Source: Ramlibacter sp. (lineage in GTDB: Bacteria; Pseudomonadota; Gammaproteobacteria; Burkholderiales; Burkholderiaceae_C). Taken from it: a stretch of DNA of 64,000 nucleotides. The notes below the pieces were generated by a model that was not told the DNA's origin, searched no databases, and was given only the letters and a program-made list of their open reading frames with translations. This document shows, in pieces, positions 9,632 to 18,544 of the stretch. Made by a program: the position numbers and the translations under genes. How positions within the stretch are numbered: the stretch's first letter is position 1; every line of letters starts with the position of its first letter. Location: the NCBI GenBank assembly GCA_016713005.1, contig JADJPY010000011.1, positions 1 through 64,000 on the forward strand, read 5' to 3'.

Positions 9632-10416
9632 CATCCCCGGTCCTGGTCCTGACGCCGATGAAGGACACCAGCCGGCACCTGGGCCGGTACTTCGAGCTGT
9701 TGGGTCAACTGGACTATCCGAAAGATTGCCTCTCGCTTGGTTTTCTGGAGGGCAACAGCCACGACGACACCTTTGGGCAACTCCGGCAGCGTCTGGATGG
9801 CCTGCGAGCCACGTACCGGCGCGTCACGCTCATCAAGCAGGATTTCCCTTGGGATGATGGAAAGGGAGCACGCTGGCGTGTGGAGATACAAAGGGCCCGC
9901 CGCAGCGCGATTGCGCGTTCGCGCAACTTGCTCCTTTCCGAAAGCCTGACGGACGAGGAGTGGGTCTTGTGGCTTGATGCGGACCTTTCAGACTACCCTC
10001 CGCGCCTCTTGAATGACCTGCTTCACAGCGGCAAGAGCATCGTGGTGGCCAATTGCCTCCAGCAAGCGAGTGGCGATGCATTCGACCTCAACACCTTCGT
10101 CGACACCGACAGATGGTCTGTCATGCGCTGGTGGCGCCGCCTTAGATACACCCGATCAGGTCTGTACCAGCCACCCAGGGGCTACGGGCGCCGCTATCTG
10201 ACCGATTTCCAGGATCACGGCGAGCCGGTTGCCCTCGCCGGGGTCGGAGGAACCGCATTGCTGGTCCGGGCCGATCTTCACCGACAGGGTTTGTGTTTCC
10301 CGCCGGCGCCCTACCGCGGCCTGATCGAAACCGAGGGCCTGTCAGCCATGGCCCGTGACATGGGCATACAGTGCTGGGGGCTGCCAGGGCTGATCGTGCG
10401 GCACAGCGATACCTGA
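9628..10416 (+). CDS. Anp1/GT62-like glycosyltransferase
   Basis: A 262-residue soluble protein beginning SPVLVLTPMKDTSRHL. It shows FLEGNSHDDTF near residue 40, IARSRNLLLSE near residue 95 and the catalytic DxD in WVLWLDADLSDYPP. A downstream GVGGTALLVRADLH segment is typical of the family. Mnn9/Van1/Anp1 proteins (GT62) extend alpha-1,6-mannan in fungi, and bacterial relatives are found in cell-surface glycan loci. The ATG at 9628 overlaps the stop of the GT32-GT2 gene. The next gene is convergent, 46 bases away, with no obvious terminator between. It probably extends the same glycan as its operon partner, and mannose is a plausible donor sugar. Confidence 0.65.
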   Translation: MTSPVLVLTPMKDTSRHLGRYFELLGQLDYPKDCLSLGFLEGNSHDDTFGQLRQRLDGLRATYRRVTLIKQDFPWDDGKGARWRVEIQRARRSAIARSRNLLLSESLTDEEWVLWLDADLSDYPPRLLNDLLHSGKSIVVANCLQQASGDAFDLNTFVDTDRWSVMRWWRRLRYTRSGLYQPPRGYGRRYLTDFQDHGEPVALAGVGGTALLVRADLHRQGLCFPPAPYRGLIETEGLSAMARDMGIQCWGLPGLIVRHSDT

Positions 10417-10462
10417 GCGCAACCGCGTTTGATCTGGACCGCGCCAGACGCGCCGCGCGTAC

Positions 10463-11476
10463 CTACAGCCGGGCGATGGCTCGGCGAACCAGATACATCA
10501 GGCGAGGCACACAAAGCAGTCCAACGAGTTCGGCGGCGCGTGCCTGCTTGCCGCGAGCCCATTCACGCTGGACGAGGGCCCAAGGTGAACCGATCAGGGT
10601 CCTGAGCAGATGGCGCCGGATCACGAGCTGGAGTGCGCAAATCCTGGTTGCCTCAACTTCCAGACTCTGGGACAACGCATGCGAAGCGTTTTCCCAGGCA
10701 AACTGGTCGAAGGCGTTTCGGGCAACCGAGTTGTCTGGCTCCAGAACCATGGCGCGCACCGGACGCATGCATCGGGACCGCTGGATGCAGATGCGCCTCG
10801 TCCTCTGGCGGATGATGGACCCCGGTCGCTGACGGTAGCGAACGACGGGCACCGGCTGGTAGAAGTAGCTCTCACAGGCCCGTATCAACCGGGGTATCGT
10901 TGAGTTATCTTCGTAAACACGCCCAATAGGAAACCAGGGCGTCGCAATCCTTTCGTATACGGCTTTCCTGAACACGTGTCGGCATGGGTACATTGCACCG
11001 TCGATGAAGCTTTGCCGCAGCACATCGGGAATGTCTTTCATCACGGTCAGGGGCGGGAGCCTGGACTCTGTCCAGTTGTCCGATTCGCCGTTCTCTTCCC
11101 AGAAGATCAGGTCAAAGCAGTACCCGTCGACCCGATGGCGCCGAAGCATGGCCAGGACGGTGGCCAGCGCACCGGGTATCACGACATCGTCGGCGTCCAC
11201 CATCCAGATGTACTCTCCACGGCTTTCTCGAACGCCGGCGTTGCGCGCGGAAGATACGCCTCCGTGCGGTATGTCGACAAGGCGCATGCCCATCGCGGTG
11301 TGTCGGTGCATGAATGCAGAGGCGATCTCTCTGGTGGAATCGGTCGAACCGTCATTCACCAGCAGCAGTTCGCAATCCGCGTCAAAGTCTTTGCTCAACG
11401 AGTCCAGGCACTCAAGCAGGTACTTCTGCACGTTGTAGGCCGGAACGACGATGCTCAGCAGAGGCGGTTGGGTCAT
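10463..11476 (-). CDS. Glycosyltransferase family 2
   Basis: A 337-residue GT-A enzyme with the usual order of motifs: LSIVVPAYNVQKYL, LLLVNDGSTDST, SSARNAGVRESRGEYI and the DXD site WMVDADDVVIPG. The ATG at 11476 was chosen because the family motif starts eight residues later and because it overlaps the stop of the upstream gene at 11473. A longer frame reaching 11668 would only add residues from inside that gene. It is the last gene of a minus-strand operon that also holds the sphingoid-base and cytidylyltransferase genes, so a lipid-linked acceptor is likely. Confidence 0.8.
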   Translation of the reverse strand: MTQPPLLSIVVPAYNVQKYLLECLDSLSKDFDADCELLLVNDGSTDSTREIASAFMHRHTAMGMRLVDIPHGGVSSARNAGVRESRGEYIWMVDADDVVIPGALATVLAMLRRHRVDGYCFDLIFWEENGESDNWTESRLPPLTVMKDIPDVLRQSFIDGAMYPCRHVFRKAVYERIATPWFPIGRVYEDNSTIPRLIRACESYFYQPVPVVRYRQRPGSIIRQRTRRICIQRSRCMRPVRAMVLEPDNSVARNAFDQFAWENASHALSQSLEVEATRICALQLVIRRHLLRTLIGSPWALVQREWARGKQARAAELVGLLCVPRLMYLVRRAIARL

Positions 11477-12425
11477 GCCGGGTCCTTGCCGTGAAGCATC
11501 CAGCGCTCCTTGAAATGGCGGATGACGATGGTGTTGTTCCGGTTCTCCGGATTGCCGCCACCCCGGTTGAGGTATCCGAGGCTGCCGGACTTGAAAAAGG
11601 AAAAGCTGCTTAGTCGATCCATGCAGAACCGCCCCCCGGGGTACACAAACTTCTGCGCCCGGCAACACGCCGCAAACCAGACGTCATCAACGAAGAAGGC
11701 GCCGGGCGGCGCACCGTCATAGCGGGTGACTTCTTCGACATCGAAAAACTCCGGACGGACAAGGTACCCAGAGTACCCTTGCAGTATGTCGACGCGGCGC
11801 GCGCGTCCGATCAGCGTACACAGCACAGGAGCGGGGGGCGCTGCAGGAGATGCGACCACCATGTGGTCGGACGGTCCGTCAAGTCGTGGGGGACAACCCA
11901 TCCGCTGGATCCGAAGGCCGCTTGCGGCTGTGCGTCGGCATGCCGCTCCAGGTCCGAAACCAGTGAAGGAGGGTACAGCATGTCGTCGTCAACGACGATC
12001 AGCTTCTGTGCCGCCGCGAAGTCCCGCAGGGCCGGGATCAGCTTGGTCGCTGGGCCCCAGTCCTGCGTCCGCACGATCTGGACACTGGACAGGCCAGCGA
12101 GCCAATCCGGGACTTCGTAGGCGCACTGCTCACGAAGGGAGAATTCCGGCAGGTGCAGCCGGATCCGTGCAGGTGCAACTTTCTGCGCCAGCAAGCTCTT
12201 CAGGGTATCGCCCAGCAAGGGAAGGCGAGATGGGATCGTGGACAAGCACACCACTGCGTCGGACTTGTCAACCTGCTCAAGCCAGTGCTTGTCCCACTCT
12301 TCAAGCGTGCGCCGCGAAAGCGTCCAGCGGGTCATGGTGTCCCTTGCCCAGGTGCGCCCAGCGAGGCGAGCGTAGACCGCCGCCACGGACACAACCAGTA
12401 TCAGGATGGCAGACAGCCAGCCCAT
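11473..12425 (-). pseudogene. Membrane-anchored glycosyltransferase-like protein (one frameshift)
   Basis: One N-terminal membrane span (WLSAILILVVSVAAVYA) is followed by a GT-A-like domain: AVVCLSTIPSRLPLLGDTLKSLL, then WGPATKLIPAL and the DXD-like LIVVDDDMLYPP. The frame breaks near 11860. The C-terminal half continues in another frame with VDILQGYSGYLVRPEFF, AFFVDDVWFAACC and NRNNTIVIRHFKERWM. Joined, the protein would be about 316 residues. Both halves read as parts of one glycosyltransferase, so a single indel, real or from sequencing, separates them. It lies directly after the cdsA-like gene (no spacing) and overlaps the GT2 gene by 4 bases. Confidence 0.65.
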
Positions 12426-13175
12426 TCAGGACAATCCGAGGACGATCAGGCAGGCCAACATGGGCGGGCCAGCGAAGATCAACGCATCGTAGACATCCAG
12501 CAGCCCTCCGTGGAGGTTGCTCACCGGCGGGAAGTCCTTCACGCCCGCTTGTCGCTTGTATGCGGAAGCCAGCAGGTCTCCGCAAAGTCCGCCGAAGGTA
12601 CAGATTGTGGCAATGCCCAGTGCCTGCGGCCAGGTGCACAAATCCAGCGAAAGCGCGAACGCCATCCCGGCCGCGATACCGGCAATCAGGCCGGCGACTG
12701 CGCCCTCAAGCGTCTTTCGCGGACTTATCCTGGGAAGGAAACGGGTCTTGCCGAAGATGCGACCGAAGAGGAATGCCATGGCATCGTGCATTTCAGTGCA
12801 AACAAACATGAGAACCAGGAACTCGGGCCCACGCTTGCCCGAAGCTATGAACGCGATACTTGCAAGACCTGCCATCGCAAGGACGTGAGCTGTGGTGTCG
12901 GCCAACGGCGCCCCGAAGCCGCGGCTGGCCGACGTACGAAAAAGCTCCCAGGCGACACGCACCTGGGCGCCCGCCAGAATCACAAAAAACAACCGGGCAT
13001 CAATCGCTGGCGGAACAAGCACGGCCCCGACAATGGCAAGCTCGCTCAAGAAGTACGCCCAGAGCTCGCGCTGGCGGGCCCGATCACCCAGCCGACTCGA
13101 AAAGAGCGCAATCACGGCCGCACCGACCCCGAACAGGGTCAGCACAAACACCCAGACTTCCTGACTCAATCTCAT
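12426..13175 (-). CDS. CdsA-family CTP:phosphatidate cytidylyltransferase
   Basis: A 249-residue membrane protein with about seven spans. The C-terminal family signature is visible as SAYKRQAGVKDFPPVS followed by NLHGGLLDVYDAL, with the K-R, K-D and H-G-G-x-x-D residues in place. PRKTLEGAVAGL, another conserved CdsA stretch, lies in the middle. The enzyme makes CDP-activated lipid from phosphatidate, the substrate for CDP-alcohol phosphatidyltransferases. A housekeeping cdsA is expected elsewhere in the genome, so this copy is probably dedicated to this locus. It overlaps the reductase gene by 4 bases. Use of a phosphorylated sphingoid lipid instead of phosphatidate is possible but untested. 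Confidence 0.8.
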   Translation of the reverse strand: MRLSQEVWVFVLTLFGVGAAVIALFSSRLGDRARQRELWAYFLSELAIVGAVLVPPAIDARLFFVILAGAQVRVAWELFRTSASRGFGAPLADTTAHVLAMAGLASIAFIASGKRGPEFLVLMFVCTEMHDAMAFLFGRIFGKTRFLPRISPRKTLEGAVAGLIAGIAAGMAFALSLDLCTWPQALGIATICTFGGLCGDLLASAYKRQAGVKDFPPVSNLHGGLLDVYDALIFAGPPMLACLIVLGLS

Positions 13176-13993
13176 CCGGACTTCTTGCGGGTCTGCCGGA
13201 CCGCGCGGTCAAACGAGTGACGCAACACTGGCGCCAGCAGGCTATGCAGCCATGCAAGCGCCTTCATCTGCAGGCCGGTCGCGATCAGGAACTGCCCTCT
13301 CTCAACCCCGCGCAGGATGTCCTTCGCGACCATTTGCGGGCTCACGACTCCGGCCGAGCCCGAAATGGCATGGGTCTCCTGCGGCTTGGTCTTGTTCTCT
13401 TCGGCCAGTTGCGGAGTATCCGTATCAGGCGGACAGCTCACATGGATTGATACGCCCGTATCCACGAGTTCGCCGCGAAGCACTTCCGCGAGTCCACGCA
13501 CTGCGAACTTGCTGGGAGCATATGCCGCGTACCCGAATATGCCGACCAGTCCCGCTCCAGATGAAACCAGCACAATCGCGCCCCGGCGGGCAGCAAGCAT
13601 TCCGGGCAGGAACTCCCGAACCGTGTGCAGGCTTCCAAAATAGTTGGTTTGCATCGCAGCGTCAAAGTCTTCCGGCGTCAGCTGTCCAAAATGACCTGGG
13701 CGCGCAACGCCGGCGCTGGTGACGACCAGTTCCGGAGGCGGCAACCTGGCAAGGACGCCTTTGCACGCCTGTTCAAGCTCCTGGCGCTTGCTTACATCCA
13801 CCGCAACAAGCTCAACCGCATCGGGCGGGCAGGCCATGTGCTCCAGAATGGATTCTCTTGCGCGCTCCAGCTCAATGCGGCGCCGCGCCATCAGGACAAC
13901 GTGCCAGCCGCGCGCGACCAGGAGGCGGGCGGTTTCCAATCCGATGCCGCTTGAGCCACCGGTAATGACGGCGTACCGGACGCCCATTCTCAA
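13172..13993 (-). CDS. 3-ketodihydrosphingosine reductase-like SDR
   Basis: A 273-residue classical short-chain dehydrogenase. It has the NAD(P) motif TGGSSGIG at residues 11-18, VTSAGVA (NAG-like motif), the catalytic serine in LVSSGAG, and YAPSK (Tyr/Lys pair). What separates it from generic SDRs is CPPDTDTPQLAEENKTKP, nearly the same as the stretch I recall from human KDSR and yeast Tsc10, followed by the matching QETHAIS. These enzymes reduce 3-ketosphinganine to sphinganine with NADPH. The next gene upstream is a serine palmitoyltransferase, overlapping by 4 bases, which supplies exactly this substrate. Unlike the eukaryotic enzymes it has no N-terminal membrane helix. Confidence 0.82.
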   Translation of the reverse strand: MRMGVRYAVITGGSSGIGLETARLLVARGWHVVLMARRRIELERARESILEHMACPPDAVELVAVDVSKRQELEQACKGVLARLPPPELVVTSAGVARPGHFGQLTPEDFDAAMQTNYFGSLHTVREFLPGMLAARRGAIVLVSSGAGLVGIFGYAAYAPSKFAVRGLAEVLRGELVDTGVSIHVSCPPDTDTPQLAEENKTKPQETHAISGSAGVVSPQMVAKDILRGVERGQFLIATGLQMKALAWLHSLLAPVLRHSFDRAVRQTRKKSG

Positions 13994-15216
13994 TTGACTT
14001 CCAGCGTTTGCTGCGTCTCCATCATTGCTGCTACTTCATCTGCCGTCTTGACCAGCTGCGGCAGCGAATGATCCGCCGTGATGAAAAATCGCAACAGCGC
14101 ACCGTCCATCGGCACCGCCGGATAAATCACGGGTTGCACGTGAATGCCGGCGTCAAACAAGGCCCGGGAGATTCGCATGCAGCGCTGCTGGTCGCCCACA
14201 AATACCGGCACCACGGGAGAGGAGAGGTCCGCGCCCGCAAGCTCTATTCCACGGGAGACCAGTTCGGATCGGAACTGGCGACTGCGTTCCTGCAATCGGG
14301 CGACCCGCTCGGGCTCACGCCTCAAAATCCGCAGAGCCGCCAGTGCAGCCGCGGTTTCCGAAGGAGGCAGTCCTACGCTGTAAATGAAACCAGGTGCCGA
14401 ATAGCGCAAGTATTCGATCAAGGTGCCGTCACCCGCGACGAAACCGCCGCAGCTGGACAAGGCCTTGCTCAACGTTCCAATCTGGATGTCGATCGTGCTC
14501 TGGGGCAAACCGAAATGCTCAGTCAGGCCACGCCCCGTTGGTCCCAGCGTTCCCACAGAATGGGCTTCGTCCAGCAACAACTCGGCGTCAAACTGCACGC
14601 ACAGCTCTGACAGGCGCTTCAAGTCCGGAAAGTCGCCAGACATGCTGTATACGCCCTCCGCGACAACCAGCGCCCGCTTGGAGGCGGCCCGCTCCCTTTT
14701 GAGCAAATGCTCGAGCTGGTCCAGGTTGTTGTGCTCGTAGCCATGCCGGCGCGCACGGGCCAGCAAACAGCCGTTGAGCAGGCTGTTGTGTGACTGGTCG
14801 TCATGAAGGATCAGATCCCTGTGTCCGTAGAGATGCCCAATGGTCGTCACATTGGTGTTGTACCCACTGACATATACCAGGCAGTCTTCCGCCCCCAGAA
14901 AATCCGCCAGCTCCCGCTCAAGTTCACGATGCAGGGGGATTTCACCTGACACGATACGACTGGCCGATACCGTCGTACCAAATCGGTCAATGGCTCTCTT
15001 GGCCTCTGACACCACCTCCGGGTGGCCAGCGAGTCCGAGATAGTTGTACCCGGAGTAATTAATAAGCGTTCGTCCGCCCACCTCAATGCTCGCCCCGCTG
15101 ACCCCTTGATGGGGCAGAAAGAAGGGGATCATCCCGTTGCTCTGTAGCGTCTTGCGCATGCGCTCCTTGAGGAGGCGCACACCTGGCAAGTTGGCAAACT
15201 TCGAAATCTTCGTCAT
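13990..15216 (-). CDS. spt: Serine palmitoyltransferase (alpha-oxoamine synthase family)
   Basis: A 408-residue PLP enzyme of the alpha-oxoamine synthase family. It shows YSGYNYLGLAGHPEV, GSHSLHRELE-type wording (VSGEIPLHRELE), LDEAHSVGTLGPTGRG (PLP aspartate and histidine) and the PLP lysine in GTLSKALSSCGGF. The family also includes KBL, AlaS and BioF. The pairing with a KDSR-like reductase in the same operon argues for condensation of serine with a long acyl-CoA (or acyl-ACP) to 3-ketosphinganine, the first step of sphingolipid synthesis. The N-terminal ~50 residues (KFANLPGVRLLKERM) carry no cleavable signal. No acyl carrier protein gene is next to it. Confidence 0.82.
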   Translation of the reverse strand: MTKISKFANLPGVRLLKERMRKTLQSNGMIPFFLPHQGVSGASIEVGGRTLINYSGYNYLGLAGHPEVVSEAKRAIDRFGTTVSASRIVSGEIPLHRELERELADFLGAEDCLVYVSGYNTNVTTIGHLYGHRDLILHDDQSHNSLLNGCLLARARRHGYEHNNLDQLEHLLKRERAASKRALVVAEGVYSMSGDFPDLKRLSELCVQFDAELLLDEAHSVGTLGPTGRGLTEHFGLPQSTIDIQIGTLSKALSSCGGFVAGDGTLIEYLRYSAPGFIYSVGLPPSETAAALAALRILRREPERVARLQERSRQFRSELVSRGIELAGADLSSPVVPVFVGDQQRCMRISRALFDAGIHVQPVIYPAVPMDGALLRFFITADHSLPQLVKTADEVAAMMETQQTLEVN

Positions 15217-15242
15217 CTGGTATCTATCGCTGAAGCCAGCAA

Positions 15243-16694
15243 TCAGGGGCGATTTGGCAGGGATTGCGACGTGGCAGGCCTCGAGGAGAAGGCCCCGTTG
15301 GCCTGTCCACTATACAGAGTCAAGTCGGCTATCGCCACTGCCAGATCATGCTGATTGTCAATCAACTCGCTAGCCAGTTGCCCATACTGCTCGCCAATCT
15401 CGCTCAGCAACGACGCGTTGGCACCCCCTCCCGGATTGGCCGAAAGGGATTCCTTCAGCTTGCCCAGTTCGAGCTTGGCCGGCAATAGCTGGGCTACAAG
15501 CCGCTCGGCGGCCAGCGCACGTTCAACAGCTTCCCTCACATCGTGTTCAACGCGGCGGGTGAGCTCGGCGAGCCGGTGTTCGGCCAGCTCCAGTTCTGCA
15601 GCGGCCTGGTCACGGTATCCCTGCTGGCGCAAGCTCCCCAACGGAGCGGACCAGGAGATCCCCACGGCATCGTTGCGCAATTGCAGATTTACCCGTGATG
15701 GGGCTTGATATTCGGCCATTCGAACCCTGATGCGCGCTGCCTCCACTTCTTCACGCAGGCGCTTCAGGTCGGGCCGTTGTTCAATCGCGTGCTGAACCAG
15801 CTCATCAGCTCCGGCCTTGTTGCCAACGGTAGGCAAAGGGTCTGCGATCCGGATGCTTTTGAGCGCCTGGCCGGAGGACGACTGCAGGAGGAAGGCCAAT
15901 TCCGATTGAAGTCGACGCACCACGGCACGAAGCCGGTCGCGCTCCGAGCTGCGTATCGATCGGCGGGCGTCCGCCTGAACCAGCGCTGCCGGCGGCAACT
16001 CGCCCCTCTGGACCAGGGCTGAGGCCCTGCCATGGGATCGGCGCACCTCTTCCAGGGAATCTTCAGCCAGCTCCTCGCGCTTCTGGGCTGCGAGCAACGC
16101 CCAGGCGAGGCGAATGGACTGGTGGACATGCGCGCGTTGGGCGACCTGAACCTCGTGATCGGTGAGGCCGACCTCCGCGCGGGCATGCTCGAGGCGCAGC
16201 TTCTCGATGGGGTTACCCAGGGTCCGGTCGATCGGGATGTCCACTTGCAGGACAGGCTGGGTAGATACCTGACCAAGCAGGCGGGTGGTCGAAGCGTCCG
16301 TACGCGAAGCGATGACTCCAGGCTGAATGCGGATGCCATTTGAGAATAGTCGCTCGGCATACACGGCACCGCCGGTACTTGTGCGGTCCCGAGTGGCGGT
16401 GGTCAGAAACCCACCGGAGGCAATGTACTCGGGGCCTGTGCGGACACCAACATTGCCCGAGGTTGTCCATTCAAAGGCGCCCTCGGCAATCATCACCCCC
16501 GCTTCCGCCCGCCTGTGGGCCAGGCGCGCCGGGGCAGCCGCCCGCTCGATCGCCGCTGTGGCAGCCATCTGCCCTATTCCTGCCATCGTCAGTGTCTGGG
16601 AGACAGCGGGGAACCCGATCAGACAAGGCGCCACAAACGCCCAGGTTGCGCGGTGGGGAATACCCCAAATTTTGTCAGCTATCATTTCCGACAT
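15243..16694 (-). CDS. TolC-like outer-membrane efflux protein
   Basis: A 483-residue protein with an N-terminal signal-like segment (ATWAFVAPCLIGFPAVSQT) and long alternating alpha-helical stretches rich in Ala, Glu and Arg, for example around ELAEDSLEEVRRSHGRASALVQRGELPPAALVQADA. That is the two-repeat pattern of TolC/outer-membrane efflux proteins. The ATG at 16694 (MSEMIADK) was preferred over an upstream ATG at 16790 that would extend across the start of the divergent inositol-phosphate synthase gene. It ends 26 bases before the serine palmitoyltransferase start and is probably the first gene of that operon. It likely completes the channel for the HlyD/FtsX exporter at 17823-21770. Confidence 0.78.
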   Translation of the reverse strand: MSEMIADKIWGIPHRATWAFVAPCLIGFPAVSQTLTMAGIGQMAATAAIERAAAPARLAHRRAEAGVMIAEGAFEWTTSGNVGVRTGPEYIASGGFLTTATRDRTSTGGAVYAERLFSNGIRIQPGVIASRTDASTTRLLGQVSTQPVLQVDIPIDRTLGNPIEKLRLEHARAEVGLTDHEVQVAQRAHVHQSIRLAWALLAAQKREELAEDSLEEVRRSHGRASALVQRGELPPAALVQADARRSIRSSERDRLRAVVRRLQSELAFLLQSSSGQALKSIRIADPLPTVGNKAGADELVQHAIEQRPDLKRLREEVEAARIRVRMAEYQAPSRVNLQLRNDAVGISWSAPLGSLRQQGYRDQAAAELELAEHRLAELTRRVEHDVREAVERALAAERLVAQLLPAKLELGKLKESLSANPGGGANASLLSEIGEQYGQLASELIDNQHDLAVAIADLTLYSGQANGAFSSRPATSQSLPNRP

Positions 16695-16727
16695 TGTGCA
16701 TTGCCTCCGGCCGCACCTTTTGAACTG

Positions 16728-17813
16728 ATGTCCGCCATGATAAGAATCGCCATTGCCGGCGTTGGCAATTGTGCAAGCTCGCTGCTGCAATCCATCGCTG
16801 TTGCCCGACGCAATGGCACGGTCTCCGGCCTTATTCGCGAACGAATCGGCCCCTGGGGTGCGGCCGACATCGAAGTTGTGGCCGCCTTTGACATCGACAA
16901 GCGCAAGGTGGGCCTGCCCTTGTCGCAGGCCGCTTTTGCCGAGCCCAATTGCACTTGGGTCTTCGAGCGGGACCTTTCAGTCCACACAACAACCGTGTGC
17001 ATGGGCCCAGTACTTGACGGAATCGCGCCGCACATGCTCGAAGAGACCGAGGAGCGGGGATTCCGGCCATCTGACGCAGAGCCCGTCGACGTGGCTGAGG
17101 TGCTGCGAGCCAGCGACGCCGAGATCCTCGTTTGTTACCTCCCGGTCGGATCCGAGCTGGCCGTCCAGCACTATGCGCAAGCTTGCCTTGACGCCGGGGT
17201 CGCGCTCGTCAATTGCGTCCCCGTGTTCATCGCCTCAAACCCGGAATGGGAAGCAAGATTCAGGAAAGCCGGCCTGCCCCTGGTGGGTGATGACATCAAA
17301 AGCCAGCTCGGCGCCACCATCGTTCACCGGATGCTGGCTTGGCTCTTTGACATGCGTGGCATCCGGATTGACCGGACCTATCAGTTGAACACGGGCGGCA
17401 ACACGGATTTCCGGAACATGCTGGCCCGAGAACGGCTCGAGTCAAAGAAGAAGTCCAAAACGGCATCGGTTCAGTCCATGCTTGGTGAACCGATTCCTGC
17501 GGGGAATGTGCACATCGGGCCGTCCGACTACGTTCATTGGCAGGAAGACAACAAGGTCTGTTTCATCCGCATGGAAGGTCGTGGCCTGGGAGATGCGCCG
17601 GTGGAGCTGGAGATGCGGTTGTCGGTGCAGGATTCGCCCAACAGCGCAGGAGTCGTCCTGGACGCCATTCGGTGCATCAAACTCGCGCTTGCTGGAGGTT
17701 TTTCTGGTGCGCTGCTCCCCGTCTGCGCCGCCTACATGAAGTCACCGCCACAACAAATGCACGACCTCGAATCTCGCCAGCAGTGCGACGCTTTCATCTC
17801 AAAGTTCTCCTGA
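16728..17813 (+). CDS. ino1: myo-Inositol-1-phosphate synthase
   Basis: A 361-residue enzyme of the inositol-3-phosphate synthase family, which isomerises glucose 6-phosphate to inositol phosphate with NAD. Visible are the Rossmann motif AGVGNCASS, LVGDDIKSQLGAT, the family signature NTGGNTDFRNML, SAGVVLDAIRCIKLAL and the late KSPPQQ. The size and wording are those of the short actinobacterial/archaeal type, not the ~530-residue eukaryotic type. ATG codons at 16728 and 16737 are both possible. The gene is divergent from the TolC-like gene with only 33 bases between, and sits alone on the + strand between two minus-strand operons. It supplies the inositol head group for the lipid this locus appears to make. 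Inositol synthesis is unusual in betaproteobacteria. Confidence 0.88.
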   Translation: MSAMIRIAIAGVGNCASSLLQSIAVARRNGTVSGLIRERIGPWGAADIEVVAAFDIDKRKVGLPLSQAAFAEPNCTWVFERDLSVHTTTVCMGPVLDGIAPHMLEETEERGFRPSDAEPVDVAEVLRASDAEILVCYLPVGSELAVQHYAQACLDAGVALVNCVPVFIASNPEWEARFRKAGLPLVGDDIKSQLGATIVHRMLAWLFDMRGIRIDRTYQLNTGGNTDFRNMLARERLESKKKSKTASVQSMLGEPIPAGNVHIGPSDYVHWQEDNKVCFIRMEGRGLGDAPVELEMRLSVQDSPNSAGVVLDAIRCIKLALAGGFSGALLPVCAAYMKSPPQQMHDLESRQQCDAFISKFS

Positions 17814-17822
17814 CAGCACCCG

Positions 17823-18533
17823 TCACGCCTTCCATACACGGCCATCACGCATCTCTATCACCCGGTCGGCCAGCACATGATGGCGGGGATCGTGACTGAT
17901 CATGACGACCGCCGATCCGCCTGACAGTGCGGCCTGCTTGAGGCAGTCCAAGGCTATTCCGGCTGATTCGGCGTCCAGAGAGGCGGTCGGTTCATCCGCG
18001 AGAATCAACTCCGGATCGTTCACCAAGGCACGCGCAATGGCCACCCGCTGGCGCTGACCCGTTGACATTTGGTGTGGGCGTGCGTTCTCGCGGTCCTGGA
18101 TTCCAAGTTCCCGCAGCCATTCACGGGGCTTGGCCGCCCGCTCCGCCGGTCCATATCGACCGGGATGGAGGTCCATGGCCAACAACAGCGTCTCCCGAGC
18201 CGTCAGCTCGTCAAACAGATGGTGATCCTGGAACACAAAGCCGATTCTCTGGCGTACCCGTTGGCGCTCCCGGTCGTCAGCCGTTGCCAGGCTCTGCTCC
18301 AGCACCCTGACAACACCGGATTGCGGTCGGCGCAACGCGCCCAGAATCGTCAGCAAAGTCGTTTTCCCGGCTCCAGATGGTCCTGTCAATATGACGAATT
18401 CACCTCGGCAAACAGTCAGGCTTACATCGTCAAGCACCAGCGGGAAAGCCGCATCCGGGCCAAAGCGATGTGACACTCCCGTCGCTTCGATCACCGTATC
18501 CGGCCCCTTGTCCGGCCTGCTTCCAAGAGTCAT
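17823..18533 (-). CDS. ABC transporter ATPase (DevA/LolD/MacB type)
   Basis: A 236-residue ATPase. It has Walker A GPSGAGKTT, the Q-loop FVFQDHHLFDELTARE, signature MSTGQRQRVAIARAL, Walker B LILADEPTASLD and the H-loop VMISHDPRH. It drives the two FtsX-type permeases encoded just upstream on the same strand. ATG 18533 starts 11 bases beyond the end of the preceding permease gene. A longer frame to 18617 would overlap that gene by 73 bases and adds no family residues. It ends 9 bases from the convergent inositol-phosphate synthase gene. Confidence 0.85.
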   Translation of the reverse strand: MTLGSRPDKGPDTVIEATGVSHRFGPDAAFPLVLDDVSLTVCRGEFVILTGPSGAGKTTLLTILGALRRPQSGVVRVLEQSLATADDRERQRVRQRIGFVFQDHHLFDELTARETLLLAMDLHPGRYGPAERAAKPREWLRELGIQDRENARPHQMSTGQRQRVAIARALVNDPELILADEPTASLDAESAGIALDCLKQAALSGGSAVVMISHDPRHHVLADRVIEMRDGRVWKA

Positions 18534-18544
18534 TTGCACCCACC

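Noticed and set aside
13990..15216. 2-amino-3-ketobutyrate CoA ligase or BioF as the identity of the oxoamine synthase
   Set aside because: The motifs are shared across the family, but no threonine-dehydrogenase or biotin gene is nearby, and the KDSR-like partner favours serine palmitoyltransferase.
16695..16790. Longer start for the TolC-like protein at 16790
   Set aside because: It would run across the start of the divergent inositol-phosphate synthase gene, and the signal-like segment fits the 16694 start.
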